DNA from: Sternotherus odoratus
Lineage: Eukaryota > Chordata > Testudines > Kinosternidae
Assembly: GCA_032164245.1 (NCBI GenBank)
Contig: JAVMKO010000003.1
Coordinates: 64,364,390 to 64,428,389, forward strand
Direction of reading: 5' to 3'
DNA: 64,000 nucleotides
The notes below the pieces were generated by a model. The model had not been told where the DNA came from. It saw only the letters and a list, made by a program, of their open reading frames with translations, and ran no database searches. The first letter of the stretch is position 1, and the number at the start of each line of letters is the position of its first letter. Positions 11,887-24,003 of the stretch are shown here, piece after piece. The translations under genes were made by a program, and so were the position numbers.

Positions 11887-14800
11887 ATCCTACACACATA
11901 TTTTATTGAAAGTTTGTACCTGAAGCCTAACATTGTGGTTTGGGCCCTTCTCTAGTAAAATAATTACTCCAGCTAACAAGATTTAAATTATAAGGTGTCC
12001 TACTTTGTAATTACCTAACACTCCTCACAGACTGCACAAATGCTGGTGTTTTACTTTGGAAGTGATCACTTTCCCTCCCCCAACCATTTTTATTTTATTA
12101 AAGGGTGGGAGAGAAGAAAGGAAGAAATGTGAATGGTTTGGGGACTGGAGCTTACAGCAGGCACATAGGTTTTATAAATGTGTTGTGTTTACCTATTCTA
12201 GTCTGTTTGTAAATTGAGATGGTGTGTTTAGGAGCCGTTCCATTAGAGCTTACTTAAAACTAATTCCATCACAAGGATTTTTTGTTTAGTTTTTGACAGA
12301 AAATGGATATTTCAACAAAATGGCAATTTTAACTACAAAATGTCCACTTGTTGAAAACTGCTGGCTTTCCTGAAAACCTGAAAATTCATTTTTGTTAGCT
12401 TGTGGGGATCTTGAATTTTTGATGAAAATAATAAAAGGTTGAAGAAAATATTTTATGAATAAAACATCTTAATTAAAACATTTTGCAGGGGAAATATTTT
12501 TGCCTCTTTTGTTAATGAATTTTGTGCACGTATTGTATCTTTATCTACAAATTTCTGATACAAAAGCAATTATAAAAACATAAGATTATTTCACTGTTTA
12601 CCCACTAAAGTTAAAGAATTCCCTTTACTTGATAGGGCTACATTTTTTCAGATATGAAAATCCCTTGTTTCAAATCCAACGAGGGCAACTGCTTCACAGA
12701 TGGAAAAGGTACTTATCAGATAAAAATGGTCTGATTTAATTTTTCCATGTGTACCTGTAATACATTACACAAGATTTTGCAACATTTTATGAAGGCCCCT
12801 ACTGATCTAATAAAGGATTTCATAGAATCATAGCAATTATGAATTGAAAAGAATTGCTGTGTTGTTAGTGGAGTTGTGTAAATGTTTCAGGTAAAAACTA
12901 GATGAATTTTGCTTGGCTTCATCCCCAAACCAAAAGTCTTTGAGATTTGCTGTAACTTGAAAGAGGACTTTGATCCTTCTACCTTCAGTTCAACTACCCC
13001 AATCCTCTGTAGGGCTCCCTTCTTCAAACAAGTCACCGACACCCTCTGAAATACAGTAAATGAGCTGGAGTGTATTTAGTGGGCGTTGGTAGAGGAATTG
13101 CTGGCCATTACCGCTCCTGGCCCAACAAATACACTTTACCAATCCAAAGTAACTTCAGTAACCACAGGATGAGAAAATGTTCATTCAGCCCTACTGTTCT
13201 TCTACTAAAAGTATTTTGCTCAGTCTGGGACCAGAGTTAGCAGTTTCATTGCTTTCAACAAAACTCACTGGGGTTTGCGTGACCATGCCCAGTTTCGCTT
13301 TGAGTTTTCAGGTTCACACATTCCTGAAACTCAAAGTAAAAGCAGAGGTAAGGGGATGTCCCAAAGCTGTGCAAAGCAAACCCACCAGTTCCATTTGCCT
13401 AAACCCATGCACCCTGAAATTGGGGGGCTTTGCACAACCCAAACTGCTATGTCACATTAGCAAGCCAGCCCTCATTTTTCAGTCACGAATTGAAATTCTG
13501 CCTCAAACCAGATCTCCTGCGGAGGTGACAGAGTGCAATAATTTGCAAGGCACCTAGACTCCCTCATCACAAAATAAAGCTGTAAGCATAAGCTCATTAA
13601 GGATATAACGCAACCCCGTACAGAAAGTCCGCATTAGGCCTAGACATCACTTAAGTGCCATTTCAGATGTGGTGCTTGCACAGGCCTTGTGCCGGCTATG
13701 CTCAGGGGTGAATTTCACCCCAGAACAATATGAAAAGATCTAATAACAGACTTCACTTAACACTGTACATTAGTTGTTATCCTACATATCCAGCCAATGA
13801 CATCAGAGACAGTTTTGGTGACACAACTATAGCTTTTTAAGCTTACACAATAGCAACACCTGATGTTAGCTGATGTTTCTGAATGGAAATATTTTACTGA
13901 CAATACATAGGATTTGAATAATTGAATTTTTTGGGTGGAAAAGGGTCAATTTTGATTACATTCTTTTCTTTTTTAAAGGAACATTTGAAAAAAGCATTTT
14001 GTTTCTAACTGACATTTTGAAACTTTGGAAATATCAACATTTCATAATGTCAACATGTAGAAACAAAATGTTTTGTTTAAACTGAAAACGTCTCCCCACC
14101 CCCCCATTTTTGATATTTCCAAATAAAAAACGATCTAGAACTTTTTGTTCCATTACATTTTTCAATGTTTTGGCTTCTCAGTTTGGGACAAAAACAGATG
14201 TTGAAATATCAGAGTTTCCCACAGGATGGCAATTGTGTGTGCCTGGGATGGTCAAACTGCTCCAATTGGCACAGTCCATAGGATTATTGGCTAAGCTACT
14301 CTTTGTATTCCGATCATTACAGCTGTATTACATTGTGCCAACACACTAATCTGAACTCACTTAAAAATAGTTACAGAGGTGCTTCATTCTAATTCTTAAT
14401 TGATTCACCTTTCTTTGATGCTAATAAAGTGGTTCAGAGCAGTAACATTGGATGGAAAACCAGGCCCCCGATGCCAGAAATGACATGAAAGGCTCCTCCA
14501 TTTGAAGCAATTAACAGCTGCACAGCGAAGGATAATAATAAACTGTATTGGTTAAAACCATGTCTATGTATTTAAGTGTCCTCATATTTTATTACCAACA
14601 TGTTTAATGCGATATACTGTAAGATTTAAGTAGTTGGGGGGTTTATTACCTTTTACAGGGTTCCTGTGTGAAACAGTGGAAAATAAGGGCCAGATCATTG
14701 CATTTTTGTGGGCAGCATCCACATGTTCATATTTCCCAACATTTTACTTTTTATGGGAAAGAAGAGTGCCCTGTGCAACAACATGCTCCCTCTCCCCCAT

Positions 14801-16947
14801 GTAAAAATCACATGCCAGTGATTCATTAAATCCTATTTTTCATTGTCCTCAGAACAGGGTAGATTGTTTCATTGAGAGTCATCTAAACCAAGGGATAGAG
14901 AATACCTCCAAAACTCTCTGCTTTTCAAGTGATAATCTAAGATCAGACCAATGGAAACAAGTGATTTGCAGTTTCACAATTGTCCAGGTTGCTTGGGTGC
15001 AGCTCATTTTCAGTATAACCTTCTTAAATTCAGACTAAGGTTCTGTTTAGAGCAAGACCAGCTTGAGGAGCATGCTGTGACGCCAACCCCAAGAATTCAA
15101 GTCATAAGTCAGGCCCCCCAAAATCAGGAGAACAGCTTTCAAAAAAGTCCCTCAACTTAAAAAAAACACAGGGTGGGGGGGTTCTTTTATTTGGTCTCAG
15201 GGCCTTTGTGGAATGTTTGGTTCACATTTTCAGGCTTTTCTCTGCAACTATTAGGACTAGAAACCTGCTGTTTAAAAAACGAAAGCAGAATTTCCCATGT
15301 AATTGCCTCTAGGAGGTGGAACTTTTTCTTAAAGCCCAAATATCATAAGGCTCACAATAAACTTGCAAGAGTGAGCATGGGCAACACCATTCAGGAACTC
15401 AAATTTAAAAATCAGTTCCCTACAACTGAACTTCTCTCTTGTGTGTTTGCTTCCTGAGAGATTTATTTGCACAAATCCACACTGAAAAATAAATAGTAAG
15501 CTTGCACACTGGAGTAGTTACCAGAAGTAATATGTATTTTATTTCTTTGGATTCATATTTTATGTGAGATGGGATTCTACTGGACACGCTAGGTGCCATA
15601 GAATTGCCAGAAAAGCCCAAATCAGAGCCCAATGAGCCAGGCAAGCATCTGACTATACCTTTTGCATCTATGCACATGCATTAACACAGTTATTTTGTAT
15701 ACATGCAACAAGAGAAAATTGAATCCAAACTCTGGATCCAGAAAATAATTCTTATAAGTATAAATTTTCCTAAGTTCAAGACCTGCTTGAACCAAAACAG
15801 AAAACATTTACAATTCCTAAATTTACCTCTTCTAGAGATATTAAAAGCACCATTGGCTTCTTCAAGCCTGATTACAATAATTGCTGAATTTTTATTATAA
15901 TTGTTTTGCTAAGCCAATCTGGAAGCAGTAACAATACCATATATCACCATATCATCCAATATCACCAATCACAAACATCTAGCCAACATAGCTAAACTTT
16001 CCGATCTCAAATACTGAACACCTGCCACAACCTCTCCTTGATAAATGCATTCATTAACTAAAAACTAAAACTAAAAAAACCGAATGAGAGAAAACTGTGA
16101 TCTCCTCAAGATCATTACTTCCAGAACAGAACATGCAAATAAAGGCTATCCATATTAAAGGATCCACATTAAAGGATGTTCCTCAAATTCATAGAAGTGT
16201 GGCATGAACTGGACTTTGTATAGGAACTCACATAGGAGTTGCTGAGCCTAACAGCCTGCTCCAGCCTCTATCAGCAGAGTTCTGCAGCTATTCCACGAAC
16301 AGAACTCCACTGACTTCAGAGGAAGTTCTACTCACAGAGTAGCTGTAGGATTGAGTCCTAGCCTTATTGGCTTACAAATTACCTCTTAAAGCAGCAGGAT
16401 ACTATTAATTGCAGTAATTCCTCTTTATCATCACAGTATAATATCCACCTTCTCTCTCATTAAACTAGTCAGATGATCCAATGAGAGTTATTATAACTTC
16501 TTACATGTATTCCACATACAGAAAAAAAATTATCTTTTCATGCAAGCTGCTTTACAGCAATAAAAATGACAAGACAGTGATGGCATCACTGGACATTACA
16601 GAAAACAATTGTTCAAGACATTGCATAGTAAAATGACTTTGGGGAGCACTTGGGACTTGAGGGGAAAAAAAATTGAATACATGAGTCTTGATTAGTGCAA
16701 CTGTCCAGAGTCCAGAAGAGGGTGCAACAGCCAATCACAATCCTCTGATGGAGTATCACAGAACTATCACTTTGGTGTTGAGGGGTGTGACTTATTGGCT
16801 GAGGGACTGGATTAAAAAGGGATTAGCAGTAAAACAGTATGGGACTGCCTGCTTGGGGTCTGAAAAAGAAATTATGTGGTCAAGAAAAAGGGGGAAGGAG
16901 CTGGGCCTGGGGAGGAAGAACAAGGGAAAGGGATAAGACAAAGACAG
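11887..16947. other. No gene seen; old repeats only
   Basis: Apart from the A/T-rich family copies at 12,284-12,460 and about 13,870-14,230, nothing is identifiable. A CATAGAATCATAG word at 12,821-12,835 resembles a CR1 3' tail but is too short to call. Open frames such as 13,177-13,557 have no recognisable domain, start context or intron structure. Confidence 0.5.
12284..12460. repeat. Degenerate A/T-rich interspersed repeat
   Basis: Words such as TTGACAGAAAATGG, CAACAAAATGGC and CTGAAAATTCATTTTTG recur in similar order at 13,870-14,230 and 36,112-36,280. This suggests an old dispersed family that I cannot name. Confidence 0.3.
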
Positions 16948-17156
16948 ATGTTCTCATTGTTACAGCACTAGACTAGGAAGCAGGAATTCTGGGTCTTCTT
17001 CTCAGGTCTGTTACAGACTTCCTGCGGGACTTTGGGCAAAACAAATAAGTACTCCAGGCTTCAATCCCAATCTGTAATCTGGGAATTAAGAGTCCTCCCC
17101 ACCTCAAAAGAGTGTTATAAGGCTTAGTCCATTGTGAAATGTTCAGATACAACAGT
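16948..17156 (+). mobile_element. CORE-SINE (MIR-like) copy
   Basis: A tRNA-like head (TTACAGCACTAGACTAGGAAG, then a degraded B-box region) is followed by the MIR-type core phrase GACTTTGGGCAAAACAAATAAG and a CTGTAATCTGGGAATTAAGAG segment. It ends near TGAAATGTTCAGATAC. The order matches the copy at 42,690-43,100. Confidence 0.6.
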
Positions 17157-17160
17157 GATC

Positions 17161-17496
17161 AGCCTGGGCCACAGGTGAGAACCACAGTGTGCCCCCCCCC
17201 TCACGCCACTCTTATGTCCGGCGACCCCTCCATAGAGTGGGGCCAGGAATGGAGCCCTGGGCAGGGGGCTGGACAGCCTTGTCCCTGACTCTGCAGGGCC
17301 GGCCAGCAGCCCTAATACTGACCCTAGGCCCTGTGGAGTAATCCCCAGATCCTGCGGGGCCGGACCCCACCACACCAGGCAGCGTGGGCCCTGCCATGCC
17401 AGACTGCCAGGAACTTGAACTCCGCTGGGCCACAGCTGTGTGCTACCCAGTAATTGGGCCACATGTGGCCTATGGGCTGCGGGTTGAGAACCTCTG
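17161..17496. mobile_element. hAT-like nonautonomous element, GC-rich inside
   Basis: The right end GGGTTGAGAACCTCTG and left end ACAGGTGAGAACCAC are imperfect inverted hAT-type termini. The centre is CpG- and GC-rich with no transposase. Open frames on both strands across it are unlike known proteins. Borders are approximate. Confidence 0.5.
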
Positions 17497-20018
17497 TATT
17501 AGACCAACAAGCCTGAAAGCTTTTCCTTTCAACAACAATCTAGTAAAGAATATTACCTCATCCCCTGTGTCTCACACATTCTGGGACCAACATGACTACA
17601 CCACCACTGCATGCAACAGATATGAGAGAGAAGGGATGGCAGAGATGCTTTTTCATAACATTATTCATTTTTATTTGATTTGACTGGGTTGCATATTTTG
17701 TTATGATTCCCTGGATCAAGATTCAGGAGTTTTTAGTCTAGGCCCAGAGCAGTCGAAAGGGTAAATCATTGCTCAGTTGGAGAACACAGTGCGATCTCTC
17801 CCCAAAACATTATTAACATACTTCCTGAAGCGAGATTGGCAGGAGGTCAGCTTCCTGTGTGCCAGTGAACTTGCAGGTGAAGGTGGGGCATCAGAGAGGA
17901 GACTCTCAGACAGTGAGGGTGACTGCTGTTCTCCCATTTGTGTGTTCCGTTTGCATTTCCATAAGAAGACATTCTTCCTATCTTAAATAACGTTTCCTTA
18001 AGAAAACACACATACTCCAAAGAGGTTGCACAAGTTAGTGCAGCCCCAGGATAGCAATTACTTCTACACATACGCCGAGTACAAATTTAAGGCTTTACTC
18101 ACCCATCTGCTGGCATATCCTATCACACGCTGACATTCCCCTGGGAGCAACTACTTTACATAGGCTGTGGCGTGGCTGGGAAAAACATAGCAATATCTCC
18201 AGAAATAGACATGCCAGCATGTCATGCGATCCTTGGGTTTTATTGCAATGTGTTGGTTTTTTTAAACAGGAAAAAAAGTATATGAAGGATGTTTTTTAAT
18301 AAGTAGGTGCCATTGCCTAAGGTTTATGTTTCCTTTGGTAATGCTTTTTAGTGAACAGACAGTTTAACTTTTTTTCTCATGAACGTCTTCTTGTTAACGT
18401 CAACATATTTTGTTTAGTAAAAACTAAATGGCCACAAGTGGAGACTTCATAATTCCAAAATTAAAAACAAAACTAGAATTATTCCTTTCTCCGGTGCACA
18501 TTCTGTATTCTTTCCTCACTACTGGCTAGCCTGTACCCCATCCTCTATCTGGTTGCAAGATAGAAGAGAGAGGGAGGCTCACCCTTCCTCCCTTGTGCTC
18601 ATCTGTTGTACCACCACTTCGAGCACCTGAGGAAACACCATGGAGTTGCTATGTACCATCCTTCCGCGAGTGGGTTGTACCAGAATGCTGGGGAGCATAA
18701 CCTGCGCCAGATGCAGACTCAGCTCAGTTCCCTCCCTCTTGGGGCAGCTGGGCCACCAGTAGGGAGGTTCTGACTTCCCACGTCACATTCTCCCTCCTGC
18801 ATGATTATTCTAGGTATGGCACAACAATGTGTTGCCCTTCAGCCTGGGCAGTTCATAAATGACTGTCTAGCTTTATGCCAGAATTTAGGCCCTCTTTTAC
18901 ATGGTTCCCCCCATTTCCCAAGACAGCCCCCCCCCCGACAGAGGCCAGGGGCTAGCCCCCCTACTCTCCTCCCCCAGGGACAGCCCTGCTTAACATTAAT
19001 CAACATAAATAAATTAAACAAGAGAGGTCACCTGTCACTGTTCTTACCATGAAACCAGCCACTTCCACTGAAGGGGCAATTTTCTCAAGAACCCGAACTG
19101 CACATTTTTAGGTGTGACAAGAGAGAAGAATGAACAAAAAGACTCTAAATTGCCTAGGTTATTGATTAGCTGCTAAAACAAATGTTTTTATACAAAGAGT
19201 ACTCAGTTACATAACTTATGATTGGTTTGCTATTTAAGAACTCCTAAAACACAAGAGAATTAAGATATCCACAGGGATGTCAAGTTGCTGCTTTCTATAG
19301 AAAGCCTTGTCTCCCACTGGCCTGGAGCAGGGGAGGATTACATTGCTTTGTATGGCAATTGGAACAGACGATTAGGACTACTCGCTACGGCCTGCTCCTC
19401 ATTCTGTTGAAGTTGATGGGAAAACAGCTGCTGCTGCCATTCTCAGAGATGGACCACAGTCTCACCCAGAGTAGAAATTCCTATCTTCCACTGATCTCAA
19501 TGGAAGAAGGATTAAGGTCCCAAGATACCTGCCAGAGTAAACCAACTTGCTCAGTTGTGGCAGAAATGGGAGGTATTCTTTAGCATCTGCAATAGACTTG
19601 TACTAAAGGTGCACAAAAAGATAGAATACTGAATTCATGTTGGGTGCAATTATTCCAAGTAGTCCTATACTACATGATGAGGTCTACAGTAGATAAATCC
19701 TAAGGTAAACTATTTGAATTTGTTAAAAAACAAAACAAATCCCCCCAAACTGGCAGCTTTACTTTTAGTTAGATTTTAACTGACTTTTTCATTGGGTCAT
19801 GGCTGCGGATTGTTGGATGCAAAGTTGAAATGGCAGCTCATTTCATTTAGAAGAATAACGTTTATAGCGCCTTGTGACACAATACAGAGCAAATACATAG
19901 ATGGTCACAGGTGAATCAGGGAGGATGGAGAAGTACAATGTATGCAGATGTGAGCATTCTGATCACTCCTGACATGTTTGGAGGTTAGAATGCGATCAGG
20001 CCTTTTTTTTTTTTTTTA
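17497..20018. other. No gene seen
   Basis: No supportable gene or clear repeat. There is a C run at about 18,930 and a palindrome-family scrap near 19,480-19,505 (CCACTGATCTCAATGG). Confidence 0.45.
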
Positions 20019-20277
20019 GGCCTGGTCTACAGCTAAATCTTATATCAAATTAGCAGCACTGCCCAGAGACATAGTTAAGACCCTTTCCTAGAGACATAGT
20101 CCAAGACAACTTAAGCCCTGGGATAGACACCTGTAGATTAAAGGAAGAACTCTTCCATCGACCTAGCCACCACCTCCTGAGGGGTGGATTTACTGTAGTG
20201 ACAGAAAAATCTCTTCCATTGCTGTAAAAAGTGACTATGCTACAGTGGCATAACTGCAGTGTAGTTCAATCTGTTCT
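20019..20277. mobile_element. Degenerate Harbinger-like element
   Basis: Begins GGCCTGGTCTACAG after TTA, the same type of end as the 30.7-kb MITE. The right end near GCAGTGTAGTTCAATC is a weak inverted match. An internal word, CCTAGAGACATAGT, is locally duplicated. Confidence 0.4.
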
Positions 20278-22200
20278 GTTTTCCTGTAATAAGCCTCTGG
20301 AGAAAACACACATCGACTCTAAGTAGATGCATTCTAAAATCCCTCCAAATTCTTTAAAGTTACTTACTATGTGAACACCAGGCATTAAGTGCTTTAAAAG
20401 CTGTAAATGTTTTTGAATTCACCCTTACGATGATGATGATTATGCTCAGACCACTTTTGATTCCAAAGACAGTGTACAATGAAACATGCAAATCCAAGAT
20501 CATTTTTAAGTCATAACAGTAATTACAGTGCATCAGATCATCAGCAGGTGTATATCACTAAGCTTCCGTGCAGTCAATAGAGCTACCCTGGTCTACAACT
20601 GCTGAAGACCTGTTCCAACAGAATGTTTATGATTCAAAACTCAGTTATCCAACATTATGTGGATTTTTATGAACGTCTTTGAAAATTCCTCTCAATTATC
20701 CAAAACCAGGAATATCAACATGGCTTATGACATTTGGAAAAAAAATAAAGATCGCTTGGAACTTTAAAGGAACAACAGCAACATAGCATCAAACTGCAAA
20801 TTAGGAGCAACTTTTTTTTCAATATCTATGACATTCCAGCTGCAGCAAACTATACCATTCATTTTTGCTTCCACTGAAGCCGGAAAGTATTGGTTGAGTA
20901 GGTCATCTCCACAATAATAGGTAAGGGAAAACTGAGGAGGAACACCACAGCTACTTACCAGCAGAAAGAAAGATGCAGCCATTTTAAAAATGTCTTCCTT
21001 AGGGCCACGGCTGCTTATGTGTCTCAAATTTAAAAGACCAGCCCCAGAAAGGCATGCTGTGGGGAAAAAAATCTTAAAGGAGGACAACTCTGCAGGGAGT
21101 TAGAAGGAGCAGGATGTCACAAAGGAAAGTGCTGCTTCTGTGTTGTGCATATTTTAACAGATTATGGAAATTGTTCTTACCACTTAATTCAGAGCCTTAA
21201 AGTCAGATTCCGTAAGATTCTGAGTTCCACCAATAGCCACTGACTTCAGTGAGAGTGGGGTGCATTCAGCAACTTGCAGGATGCACGCAATAGGCCTCTG
21301 AGTTCTATAGTATCTTGGAAGATTCTTGTCTGAAAAGCCCATGCAGCTGAATGATAAGGGAGTAGACTCTAGGGAGTAGAACTGTTCCTCTAAAAGCCTT
21401 ATTAAGTTCTGGACACCAAACTGCTAATCACCTTCTAACACCAGAGTGTTTCTCATTTTGATCAGGTGTGGTTCATTCAGACAGAAAGCCACAGATACTT
21501 GTCACAGGTACAGCCCATTTCCTATTGCATTTAGGATTATCTTCAAAATCTAGTAGAAAATGCCCTGGGTTTACTTCTAATGGTGCTTGTTCTAATAACA
21601 TAGAAAAGAGAAATGAAATATGAATGTGGTATCCTTCACAACACATTAGCTATCCAGCTTGCAGATCATTCTGCAACACAACAGGAGAAGAAAACACTTC
21701 TCTGACTCAGGGTGAGATACATGACTAAATCTCAGCTGGTGATTTAGATTTAAGTCACAGGCTGAGGTAAGGGCACAGCACAAGGTCAGGCCAGGGCTAG
21801 GCTGATGCATGGATGTAAAGACAATGTCACTTTGTGACTGAACTGAAGTTGCCACTATGGAGTGAGTCCACAGCCTGCAGGGAGGATTCTCTTCTCCTCC
21901 CACTCCCCCCCCCCCCCCCCGGCCCTCTCCTTGAGATATCTTCTAGTGCATTACTCAAACTTGGATTTGGCACCATGTACATTAGGAACTGTATATTTTG
22001 GCACAGATGTCATTTGGTGCTCAGGCATCTAAAATTGTGGGGGACAAAAAAGGTCCTGTAGATTAACTTCTAAATAGGGCAGATAATTGTTTAGGATTCA
22101 TTCTATTCCTTTTCACTTTATTGTGCTGCTGAGTTTCTTGGATTGTCACGGGGTGACTGGCCCCCTTAACAGGGAATAGATCCAGTTTACCTGTGACTAG
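20278..22200. other. No gene seen; one palindrome-family remnant
   Basis: Nothing coding. About 21,200-21,290 carries GATTCTGAG, then CCACTGACTTCAGTGAGAG and CAACTTGCAGGAT, which look like part of a dispersed palindromic family seen several times in this window. A C homopolymer lies at about 21,905-21,921. Confidence 0.45.
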
Positions 22201-22370
22201 TTAGAGCTTGGTTACACTGGCACTTTATACCACAATAAAGCCTCCCAGAGCACTCTACCTTACTACTCATCCACACTGGCAGGGCACATAGAGCGCTCTA
22301 ACTCCTTGGCTATACCGGTCCTGGTACTCCTCCTTGCCAGAGGATTAACAGCTGTTGCGTATTGGTAAAG

Positions 22371-22935
22371 AACATAAGAACATAAGAACATAAGAACGGC
22401 CATACTGGGTCAGACCAAAGGTCCATCTAGCCCAGCATCCTGTCTACCGACAGTGGCCAATGCCAGGTGCCCCGGAGTGAGTGAACCTAACAGGTATGAT
22501 CGAGCGATCTCTCTCCTGCCATCCATCACCCCCCTCTGACAGACAGAGGCTAGGGACACCGTTCATTACCCATCCCGGCTAATAGCCATTTATGGACTTA
22601 GCCTCCATGAATTTATCCAGCTCTCTTTTAAACCCTGTTATAGTCCTAGCCTTCACAGCCTCCTCAGGTAAGGAGTTCCACAGGTTGACTGTGCGCTGTG
22701 TGAAGAAGAACTTCCTTTTATTTGTTTTAAACCTGCTGCATGCCAATTTAATTGAGTGGCCCCTAGTTCTTCTATTTTGGGAACAAGTAAATAACTTTTC
22801 CTTATCTACTTCCTACACACCACTCATAATTTTATATACCTCTATCATATCCCCCCTTAGTCTCCTCTTTTCCAAGCTAAAAAGTCCTAGCCTCTTTAAT
22901 CTCTCTTCATATGGGACACATCTCTCTTCATATGG
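22371..22935 (-). mobile_element. CR1 LINE, 3'-end fragment
   Basis: The LINE runs on the minus strand. Its 3' end is marked by tandem 8-bp units of TTCTTATG (seen as AACATAAG on the plus strand at 22,371-22,397), a hallmark of CR1 tails. The adjacent CATACTGGGTCAGACCAAAGG region is a conserved CR1 3' segment in turtles and crocodilians. The minus strand still encodes the last part of ORF2. The long plus-strand frame at 22,592-22,948 is antisense to this and should not be annotated as a gene. The 5' truncation point is near 22,935. Confidence 0.9.
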
Positions 22936-23403
22936 TCATACACTTTAGCTCCAGTGTAAGCAGGTAGAAACAATACTGCGCTTTGAGTGATCTCTGAAAA
23001 TGACCCCTAATCTACTTAAGTCAATTGACCTCTCTTCCCTTTGTTTTGAACTCAGCTGGAGGAATGCGGAAGTACCTTTTCAGAGCTTATGTGTAACTGG
23101 GCAAATCAACAAAGAAAATGTTTACCTAGTGAGTGAGTGAGAAGCAGAAGACTAGGAGCATCTGCATTTACAAGGCAGTGTGCTGACACACTCTCAGCAC
23201 TTCAAAAATCCGCACTCTCTCTCCCTCCACATACACACAACACACTCCACCCCAACCCACCCCCTGCATTCAAAAAGCACGTTGCAGCCAGCTGAATGCT
23301 GAGATAGCTGCCCATAATGCACCACTCCCACTGCTGCTGCAAGTGCCGCAAATGTGGCCATGCCAGTGCGGTTGCGGCTGTCTGTGTGGACAGCTGTATC
23401 ATA

Positions 23404-23695
23404 GGGCTGGTCTTCACTACGGGGGGGATCGACTGCAGATACACAACTTCAGCTACGTGAATCACGTAGCTGAAGTTTGCGTATCTCCAGCTGACTTACC
23501 TGCCATCCTCACGGCACGGCAGTTGGCAGCGTGCTACCCCGTTGATCCAGCTTGTGCCTCTCGGGAAGCTGGAGTTCCGGAGTTGACGGGGGCGTCGCAA
23601 GCGATCGATTTCTCACGTCTTCACCAGACATGAGAAATCGATCGCTAACAGATCGATCGCTACCCGCTGATCTGGCGGGTAGTGAAGACAAGCCC
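23404..23695. mobile_element. MITE family B, copy 1
   Basis: Inverted ends GGGCTGGTCTTCACTAC and AGTGAAGACAAGCCC. The inside holds a perfect hairpin (23,445-23,477, 16-bp arms AACTTCAGCTACGTGA and complement with a single A loop) and a second stem around GAGAAATCGATCG. It matches the copy at 26,274-26,576 along its length. No clean target duplication is visible here. It is inserted in family A copy 1. Confidence 0.8.
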
Positions 23696-23740
23696 CAAAG
23701 GCAGGTATAATCGAAAGCGCTATAAAGCTACAAGTGTGAC

Positions 23741-24003
23741 CAAGCCCTTAGTTCAAGTTTGAAGTTTGCTGCTGCACATTTAAGTTAAAGTTTTGCTTAA
23801 ATGTTTAAACTTTAAGTTTAAACTTTAAGTTTTGTGACATAACCACAGTAGACCTGCTCCTGTGACTTCCTTTAAAGCAATATTTTACTTACCTGAAGTC
23901 TTTCCTCACCCACCTTCTAAAGCATTTTCTATCTTCATCTGCAGGTTATGTCGCAAAACTTAAATGCTCAGTGGTAACCTACAAACTTGAACTAAGGGCC
24001 TGG
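23741..24003. repeat. Large foldback between two family-A type ends
   Basis: CAAGCCCTTAGTTCAAGTTTG at the left is matched in inverse by CAAACTTGAACTAAGGGCC at about 23,982-24,000, followed by GGTTACACTTGCAGCTTTAT, a family-A terminus facing the other way. Further inverted pairs lie inside: TTTTGTGACATAACC with GGTTATGTCGCAAAA, and AAGTTTGAAGTT with complement. The second family-A terminus has no visible partner downstream. Confidence 0.65.

Larger units (their letters stand above)
22204..23747. mobile_element. PIF/Harbinger-type element (family A, copy 1) with nested insertions
   Basis: The ends GAGCTTGGTTACACTGGCA and CTACAAGTGTGACCAAGCCC are inverted, flanked by TTA (22,201-22,203 and 23,748-23,750). 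Copy 2 at 61,407-62,124 shares the CAGAGCACTCTACCTTACT block, the GGAATGCGGAAGT block and the CCCATAATGCACCACTCCCA block. No transposase is seen. Two elements are nested inside: a CR1 3' end (22,371-22,935) and a second MITE (23,404-23,695). Without these it would be about 690 bp, close to the 718 bp of copy 2. Confidence 0.8.

Noticed and set aside
12821..12840. CATAGAATCATAG resembling a CR1 tail
   Set aside because: Only about 14 bases match, and no CR1 3' region follows.
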